A stretch of 64,000 nt of DNA from Phenylobacterium sp. (lineage in GTDB: Bacteria; Pseudomonadota; Alphaproteobacteria; Caulobacterales; Caulobacteraceae). Under the pieces are notes generated by a model. It was not told the DNA's origin and did not search any database. It saw nothing but the letters and a program-made list of their open reading frames with translations. Positions 59,487 through 64,000 of the stretch are shown here, piece by piece. The translations under genes were made by a program, and so were the position numbers. The DNA lies in assembly GCF_025351295.1 (NCBI RefSeq), contig NZ_JANXWD010000003.1, forward strand, positions 23,834 through 87,833, in the 5' to 3' direction. Numbering within the stretch: the stretch's first letter is position 1; each line of letters opens with the position of its first letter.

Positions 59487-60326
59487 ATGACCGACGCCAT
59501 CGCCTATGAGACCCCTGCCCCGCACATCGCGCGGCTCGTGCTGAACCGGCCCGAGAGCCGCAACGCCCAGGACACCGGCCTGCTCTATGCCCTGAACGCC
59601 GCCTTCGACCGGGCGGCGCAGGACGACGAGGTCAAGGTGATCGTCCTGGCGGCGGCGGGGCCACACTTCTCGTCCGGCCACGACCTGCGCGAGGGCGGGA
59701 CGATCGCCGGGCAGATGGCGGGCTTCGAGCCGGTCGGAACCTGGTGCGGCTTCGGCTGCGCGGGCGCCGAGGGGCGGATGGCGCGGGAGAAGGAGATCTA
59801 CCTCGGGCTCTCCGAACGCTGGCGCAACATCCCCAAGCCGACCATCGCCCAGGTGCAGGGCAAGTGCATCGCCGGCGGGCTGATGCTGGCCTGGCCCTGC
59901 GATCTGATCGTCGCCGCCGACGACGCGGCCTTCTGCGATAACACCGTGGGCATGGGCGTGGCCGGGGTGGAGTACTTCGCCCACCCCTGGGAGCTTGGGG
60001 TCCGCAAGGCCAAGGAACTGCTGTTCACCGCCGACTGGCTGAGCGCGCAGGAGGCCAAGGCGCTGGGGATGGTCAACCACGTGGTCCCGGCCGCGGAACT
60101 GGCGGCCTTCACCCTGGCGCTGGCCGTCAGGATCGCGGCCAAGCCGATGTTCGCGCTCAAGCTGGCCAAGGAGGCGGTGAACGCCGCCGAGGACGCCCAG
60201 GGCCGCGTCGGCGCGATGACCACCGCCTTCGCCCTGCACCAGCTGGCGCACAGCCACAACATGCAGGTGCACGGCATGCCGGTGGATCCATCCGGCCTCC
60301 AGGTGCGCCCCAGAGCTCGGGCGTAG
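59487..60326 (+). CDS. Enoyl-CoA hydratase/isomerase family protein
   Basis: A 279-residue crotonase-family protein; ATG 59487 follows GGGAG. Oxyanion-hole elements are HFSSGHDLREGG near 66 and KCIAGGLMLAWPCDLIVAAD near 125. The catalytic acid positions lie in ADDAAFCDNTVGMGVAGVEYF, where the usual Glu is not clear, so hydratase activity specifically is uncertain; isomerase or thioesterase-type activity is possible. It probably acts in acyl-CoA degradation with the acyl-CoA synthetase at 61025. Confidence 0.87.
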   Translation: MTDAIAYETPAPHIARLVLNRPESRNAQDTGLLYALNAAFDRAAQDDEVKVIVLAAAGPHFSSGHDLREGGTIAGQMAGFEPVGTWCGFGCAGAEGRMAREKEIYLGLSERWRNIPKPTIAQVQGKCIAGGLMLAWPCDLIVAADDAAFCDNTVGMGVAGVEYFAHPWELGVRKAKELLFTADWLSAQEAKALGMVNHVVPAAELAAFTLALAVRIAAKPMFALKLAKEAVNAAEDAQGRVGAMTTAFALHQLAHSHNMQVHGMPVDPSGLQVRPRARA

Positions 60327-60345
60327 CCACATTCGATCCGCTCAT

Positions 60346-60454
60346 CCCGGCGAAGGCCGGGATCCAGATCGCGTAGCAGGACGCTGACGGGATGGCCGCC
60401 GGCTCCTTCGAACCCACCTCCGAATCTTGCCATCTGCGCCCGGCTTTCGCCGGG
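60346..60454. repeat. Pair of inverted CCCGGCG-type hairpins
   Basis: CCCGGCGAAGGCCGGG at 60346-60361 and CCCGGCTTTCGCCGGG at 60439-60454 each form a hairpin, and the second is close to the reverse complement of the first. Together they look like two facing copies of a short dispersed repeat (TCATCCCGGCGAAGGCCGGGA) common in intergenic DNA of Alphaproteobacteria. They lie between the enoyl-CoA hydratase stop and the Lrp-family gene. Confidence 0.75.
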
Positions 60455-60499
60455 ATGCTCGGGAATGTAGAATCTTGTTCTCCGCAGGAGTGCGATTCC

Positions 60500-60961
60500 A
60501 TGGACCTGGTTCTCGATGCCATCGACCGGCGCATCCTGCGTGAGCTGCAGCGCGACGCCACCATCGCCATCGCCGACCTGGCGCTCAGGGTCGGCCTGTC
60601 CCAAACCCCCTGCTGGAAGCGGATCAAGCGGCTGACCGACGGCGGAGTGATCGTCAAGCGGGTGGCCCTGCTGGACCGGACGAAGCTGGACCTGGGACTG
60701 GTGGTGTTCGTCTCGGTGCGCACCAGCCGCCACGACCAGGAGTGGCTGGACGCCTTCGCCGGGGCGGCGGCCGGCCTGCCGGAGGTGGTGGAGTTCTACC
60801 GGCTGTCCGGCGACACCGACTACCTGCTGAAGGTGCTGGTCAAGGATATCGCCGCCTATGACGCCTTCTACCGCCGGCTGATCGCCGCCGTGCCGCTGTC
60901 GGATGTGTCCTCGGCGTTCGCGATGGAGCAGATCAAGTCGACAACCGCGCTTCCCGTTTGA
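60500..60961 (+). CDS. Lrp/AsnC-family transcriptional regulator
   Basis: A 153-residue protein; ATG 60500 follows GCAGGAG. The N-terminal winged HTH covers about 1-60 (LDAIDRRILRELQRDATIAI, LALRVGLSQTPCWKRIKRLT). The C-terminal RAM domain has VVFVSVRTSRHDQEWLDAFA, EVVEFYRLSGDTDYLLKVLV and EQIKSTTALPV. Such proteins respond to amino acids and control transport or catabolism. The gene stands alone, 63 bp before the acyl-CoA synthetase. Confidence 0.93.
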   Translation: MDLVLDAIDRRILRELQRDATIAIADLALRVGLSQTPCWKRIKRLTDGGVIVKRVALLDRTKLDLGLVVFVSVRTSRHDQEWLDAFAGAAAGLPEVVEFYRLSGDTDYLLKVLVKDIAAYDAFYRRLIAAVPLSDVSSAFAMEQIKSTTALPV

Positions 60962-61024
60962 CTTAACCCGACGGCAGACGGCCAAGTTCGCCACAAGAAA
61001 CAAAGCGCTGGGAGCGTAGACGCC

Positions 61025-62656
61025 ATGGGTTGGACGATCGCCGACATCTGGGAGGCCATCGCGGCCGCGCAATCCGAGCGCGCGGCCCTGATCCAGGGCG
61101 ACCGCGCCATCACCTGGGCGCAGTTCGACGCCCGCGCCGACGCCCTGGCCGCGCACCTGATCGCCAGGGGCATGAGCCGGCAGGGCAAGGTGGCGGCCTT
61201 TCTCTACAACGGCGTGGAATACCTCGAGACCTACTTCGCGGCCTTCAAGGGCGGGTTCGCGCCGGTCAACACCAACTACCGCTACGGGCCGGAGGAGCTG
61301 TTCTACCTGTTCGACAACGCCGACGCGGAGGCCATCGTCTTCCACGCCAGCTTCAGCGACGTGGTCGACAAGATCCGCGCGCGGCTGCCAGGCGTGAAGG
61401 CCTGGGTCGCGGTCGCGGAGCCGGGCTATCCGACCCCCGCCTGGGCGGATGACTACGAGAGCGTGGTCGCCAAGGTTCCCGCCCAGCGGCCGGTGAAGGC
61501 GCCCTGGGGCCGCTCGGGCGACGACCTGCTGCTGCTCTACACCGGCGGCACCACCGGCATGCCCAAGGGCGTGATGTGGCGGCAGGACGACCTGTTCCAG
61601 GTCCTGGGCGCCGGCGGCAACGCGGCCCTGGGCGTACCGCCGGCGACGTCCATCGCGGAACTGATCGCCCGCCACGCCGGCGCCGACCACATCCGCCCGA
61701 CCAGCCTGATCGCCGCGCCGCTGATGCACGGCACGGGTCAGTTCTCGTCGTTCATCAGCTTCTTCAACGGCGGCACGGTGGCGGTGCTCCCGTCGCGCAA
61801 GTTCGACGCGATCGAGCTCTGGAACGAGGTCGAGCGGCTGGAGGCCACCGGCGTCGTCCTGGTGGGCCTGGCCTTCTCGACCCCGATGCTGGAGGCGCTG
61901 GACGCCAACCCGAGCCGCTGGGACCTCTCCAGTGTCCGGGCCATGAGCTCTTCCGGCTCGATGTGGAGCTATGAGAACAAGCGCGGCCTGCTCGGCCACA
62001 TGCCCACCGCGGTGATCGCCGACAGCTTCGGCTCGTCCGAGGCGGTGGGCCTTGGCGCCTCGGCGTCGGCCGCCGGCGCGGAGGCCCAGACCGCGGCCTT
62101 CATGCTGGGGCCGAACACCGGCGTCTTCACCGAGGACGGCCGCCGCGTCGTGCCGGGCTCCGGCGAGCGCGGACTGGTGGCGGTCACCGGCTTCCTGCCG
62201 ATGGGCTACTACAAGGACGAGGCCAAGTCGGGCGCCACCTTCAAGGTCATCGAGGGGATCCGCTGGTCGGTGCCCGGCGACTGGGCCGAGGTCAATACCG
62301 ACGGCACCCTCAAGCTGCTGGGCCGCGGCTCGGTCTGCATCAACACCGGCGGCGAGAAGGTCTTCCCCGAAGAGGTCGAGGAGGCGCTGAAGCGCCACGC
62401 CGCCGTGCGCGACGCCGTGGTCGTGGGCGTGCCGGACGCCCGCTTCGGCGAACGCATCTGCGCGGTGGTCGAGGCCGAGGCCGGCGAGGCCCCGACCCTG
62501 CCGGAGCTGTCCGATCACGTCCGCGCCCAGCTGGCCGCCTACAAGGCGCCGCGCGAACTCGTGGTGGTCGACAGCATCGGCCGGGCCCCGAACGGCAAGG
62601 TCGACTACAAGGCCATCAAGGACCGCGCCCTGGCGGCGCTGGGGGCCTTGACCTAG
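61025..62656 (+). CDS. Acyl-CoA synthetase (AMP-forming)
   Basis: A 543-residue ANL-superfamily ligase. Motifs: P-loop LLLLYTGGTTGMPKGVMW near 168, DSFGSSEAVGLG near 334, the acidic PGDWAEVNTDGTLKLLGRGS near 417 and the C-terminal lysine GRAPNGKVDYKAIK. It activates carboxylic acids to CoA thioesters via acyl-AMP. The sequence resembles FadD-type ligases used for steroid or branched side chains and long-chain fatty acids. The 3' end runs 2 bp into the REP-like element at 62655, which places that repeat immediately after the gene. Confidence 0.9.
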   Translation: MGWTIADIWEAIAAAQSERAALIQGDRAITWAQFDARADALAAHLIARGMSRQGKVAAFLYNGVEYLETYFAAFKGGFAPVNTNYRYGPEELFYLFDNADAEAIVFHASFSDVVDKIRARLPGVKAWVAVAEPGYPTPAWADDYESVVAKVPAQRPVKAPWGRSGDDLLLLYTGGTTGMPKGVMWRQDDLFQVLGAGGNAALGVPPATSIAELIARHAGADHIRPTSLIAAPLMHGTGQFSSFISFFNGGTVAVLPSRKFDAIELWNEVERLEATGVVLVGLAFSTPMLEALDANPSRWDLSSVRAMSSSGSMWSYENKRGLLGHMPTAVIADSFGSSEAVGLGASASAAGAEAQTAAFMLGPNTGVFTEDGRRVVPGSGERGLVAVTGFLPMGYYKDEAKSGATFKVIEGIRWSVPGDWAEVNTDGTLKLLGRGSVCINTGGEKVFPEEVEEALKRHAAVRDAVVVGVPDARFGERICAVVEAEAGEAPTLPELSDHVRAQLAAYKAPRELVVVDSIGRAPNGKVDYKAIKDRALAALGALT

Positions 62657-62704
62657 AGCGCGTCAGGCGAAAGTGGATACCGGTTTCGCCGCCCGACGCG
62701 CTCT
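62655..62704. repeat. REP-like palindromic element, copy 2
   Basis: A 50-bp element with perfect 10-bp outer arms AGAGCGCGTC / GACGCGCTCT and inner arms AGGCGAAA / TTTCGCC around GTGGATACCGG. It is the complete version of copy 1 (54124-54171). It lies immediately after the acyl-CoA synthetase stop and could act as a transcript-end hairpin. Confidence 0.88.
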
Positions 62705-62867
62705 AATCGCGCCTTGCCCATCGAAGCCTCCCGAATCAGAGGCCCACATGGACTCACGCCTACGCACTCGTCGGAATCCCCCGCACGATCACGTCCGATT
62801 CAACTCACCGGTCGTTTGCTCTAGATTCCGCAGGCGTGCCCGCGAGGATTTGACCTCGTGGCGCAGC

Positions 62868-63620
62868 TTAGCCCGAGGCTATCGCCAGCTTGCGGCGACG
62901 CATCGCCGTGCCGACGGCGGCTAAGCCGAATATGAGAAGCGCCCAGGTTCCCGGTTCAGGAACGGAGCCGACCCGCACCGTCGCGATGTCGAAATCGGCA
63001 AAGGTATTGTAAATATATTCACCTGCCGTTTCGTCGAAAAAGTTGTCAGTAAGCCGACCGTGGCTGGAATCCGGAAAATTCACCTCGCCAGGCTGCACGA
63101 CATGGAAGAGGGATTTGTGATAGTCCCCACTGAATACCTTGGGATTATTTGAAAATAATTCCATGGCGACATTTCTAGTTCCGAAGAACCCGAGACCTTC
63201 TTTCTTGAATTCGCTTGCTACGGAGCCAATTTCTCCGTTGCTGCAATCCGGCGCGCAGGTGCTGGCGACTTCTAGGGAAGTGCCCTGAAAGCCTCCGTCG
63301 AGTTGAAAGCTCGCTCCGCCGATCGTCACTGTCGCCTTGACGGGGGAGAGCGGGTTGGCGGGCGTCTGAAAGCCTCCGCTGATGAACGACGAGACGGCGT
63401 CCGATGTGCTCTCGACGCCGACCGTTGCATCATCCGTGAGGAAGACCACCTTGAAGGTCATCCCTGTGAGGTCGGTCCCGGCCTGGAAGAAGTCTCCCCT
63501 CCCATCGAAGCCTGACGAGACGGTTCCCGTGTAGGTCGTCGTCACGACCGCCGCCGACGCTGACGCGGCCAAAGCGGCGCTCGCCGCCCCAAGCAGGGCG
63601 GCTCTCAGAGTCCTGTGCAT
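62868..63620 (-). CDS. PEPxxWA-CTERM sorting-domain protein, secreted
   Basis: A 250-residue protein; ATG 63620 gives a signal peptide (MHRTLRAALLGAASAALAAS). The C-terminus has the exosortase-type tripartite signal: SVPEPGTWALLIFGLAAVG with the hydrophobic stretch, then the basic tail MRRRK. The mature part is a beta-rich, Gly/Ser/Thr-rich domain without a known family; two close cysteines (TCAPDC) may pair. GC content is clearly lower than in neighbours, which suggests a different origin. Such proteins are processed by exosortase (EpsH/XrtA) and placed at the cell surface. Confidence 0.9.
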   Translation of the reverse strand: MHRTLRAALLGAASAALAASASAAVVTTTYTGTVSSGFDGRGDFFQAGTDLTGMTFKVVFLTDDATVGVESTSDAVSSFISGGFQTPANPLSPVKATVTIGGASFQLDGGFQGTSLEVASTCAPDCSNGEIGSVASEFKKEGLGFFGTRNVAMELFSNNPKVFSGDYHKSLFHVVQPGEVNFPDSSHGRLTDNFFDETAGEYIYNTFADFDIATVRVGSVPEPGTWALLIFGLAAVGTAMRRRKLAIASG

Positions 63621-63703
63621 TTTTGGTCGTCCCCCGAGGAGCGAAAGCTCCGCACGGGGCGACCCTATGCAGCAAGATTCCGAATAGCTAGAGCAATCGA
63701 CGC

Positions 63704-63849
63704 TCAAGTTGGGTCGTAGCCTGCGTGACGGAAGTAGTTGGCGCACTCATGGGCCGTGAAGGCGTCGAGGACGTGGCCGATTTTGTCCCAGAGGTTGTCT
63801 CGGGTTCGTTCGGCTGCCTTGCGCAGGAGGGCCTTGAGCTTTGGGCTAA
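63704..63849 (-). mobile_element. IS630-family transposase, C-terminal remnant
   Basis: The reverse strand reads PKLKALLRKAAERTRDNLWD, then IGHVLDAFTAHECANYF and RHAGYDPT before the stop at 63704-63706. This is the typical C-terminal end of IS630-family transposases (after the DDE domain). Upstream the frame is broken by a stop within the repeat-like sequence at 63846-63862, so only about 45 residues remain. It marks an old insertion event. Confidence 0.8.
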
Positions 63850-63862
63850 TTCAAAGAGTTAG
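63846..63862. repeat. Short palindrome shared with the composite repeat at 54.17 kb
   Basis: CTAATTCAAAGAGTTAG has inverted ends (CTAA / TTAG) and shares TAATTCAAAGAG with the sequence at 54171-54182 beside the REP-like element. It sits exactly where the IS630 remnant is interrupted. The DNA from 63863 to the window end shows no supported gene; it contains an imperfect inverted pair (GTTGAAATA near 63869 and TATTTCAAC near 63938), possibly another insertion-sequence end. Confidence 0.5.
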
Positions 63863-64000
63863 CAGGTTGTTGAAATAGGTTTTTTAGGGTGCCTGAGGCG
63901 CAAGTTCGCAGCCCTAGAGATTCAGAAAACCCAATTATTTCAACTACGAGATTTTGCCTGTTTGAGCGGAAGGGCCATGAGAGGGCGAAAATCGGCCCTC

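Noticed and set aside
57807..60332. 841-codon open frame on the reverse strand opposite the EmrB-like pump and enoyl-CoA hydratase
   Set aside because: It mirrors two clear genes and its composition (His, Gln, Arg and Gly-rich) is that of an antisense frame. No motif or ribosome-binding site supports it.
62673..62924. 83-codon plus-strand frame after the acyl-CoA synthetase
   Set aside because: It begins inside the REP-like palindrome, has Arg/His-rich composition and runs into the antisense of the PEP-CTERM gene.

Overview
The window is very GC-rich, almost fully coding chromosomal DNA with many 4-bp start/stop overlaps and frequent TTG/GTG starts. The gene content fits a Caulobacterales alphaproteobacterium (Caulobacter/Phenylobacterium type). 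The strongest indicator is a complete Caulobacter-style ceramide locus. A PEPxxWA-CTERM protein, tannase-family esterases and an orthocaspase also fit. This placement is inference from content; no 16S or marker gene is present.

Region 1 (1-31.8 kb) is a dense catabolic block. It holds a hydantoinase/oxoprolinase B subunit (cut by the window edge), an isochorismatase-like amidohydrolase, a Rieske oxygenase with a divergent TetR, a GST, two tannase/feruloyl-esterase-family secreted esterases, an EthD-like protein, a PrpD-family protein, an amidase, two DUF1838 proteins, a methyltransferase, a GlcG/HbpS-like protein, a VAO-type FAD oxidase, a secreted cupin, a GPH-type transporter, an FAD monooxygenase and an aldehyde dehydrogenase. 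It also carries many alpha/beta hydrolases. Local regulators are one TetR, two IclR and one LysR. The content suggests uptake, de-esterification and oxidation of plant-phenolic or similar ester/aromatic substrates; the substrate is unknown. Two hydrolases are tandem fusions in which one of the two domains has lost its catalytic nucleophile.

Region 2 (32.0-34.3 kb) is a scar: the frameshifted middle of a P-type ATPase is joined to the C-terminus of a GH65 glycoside phosphorylase/hydrolase, followed by a truncated Old Yellow Enzyme gene that stops just beyond the 3' end of tRNA-Lys(CTT). It looks like a decayed insertion or deletion hot spot.

Region 3 (34.5-37.4 kb) has a LuxR-type regulator, a small secreted protein and a secreted caspase-like (C14) protease with EF-hand-like loops.

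Region 4 (37.6-54.1 kb) is a sphingolipid locus: flippase, acyl-ACP/acyl-AMP ligase, ceramide reductase (cerR, apparently starting at CTG), acyl carrier protein and serine palmitoyltransferase. A convergent operon holds a CDP-alcohol transferase, a ceramide-kinase-like DAGK protein and a Tam41-like cytidylyltransferase candidate. A further operon holds a HIT protein, an LptF-like and LptG-like permease pair, a bacterial ceramide synthase-like acyltransferase and a nucleotidyltransferase. A second nucleotidyltransferase and a PLD-like protein follow. The layout suggests synthesis, head-group decoration and dedicated export of (phospho)ceramides.

Region 5 (54-64 kb) holds a SWIB protein, a nucleophile-less dienelactone-hydrolase-like protein, a TetR/thioesterase/HlyD operon divergent from an EmrB-type efflux pump, an enoyl-CoA hydratase, an Lrp regulator, an acyl-CoA synthetase, a PEP-CTERM protein and an IS630 transposase remnant. 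Dispersed palindromic repeats (a REP-like element at 54.12 kb and 62.65 kb and several hairpins) lie between genes.
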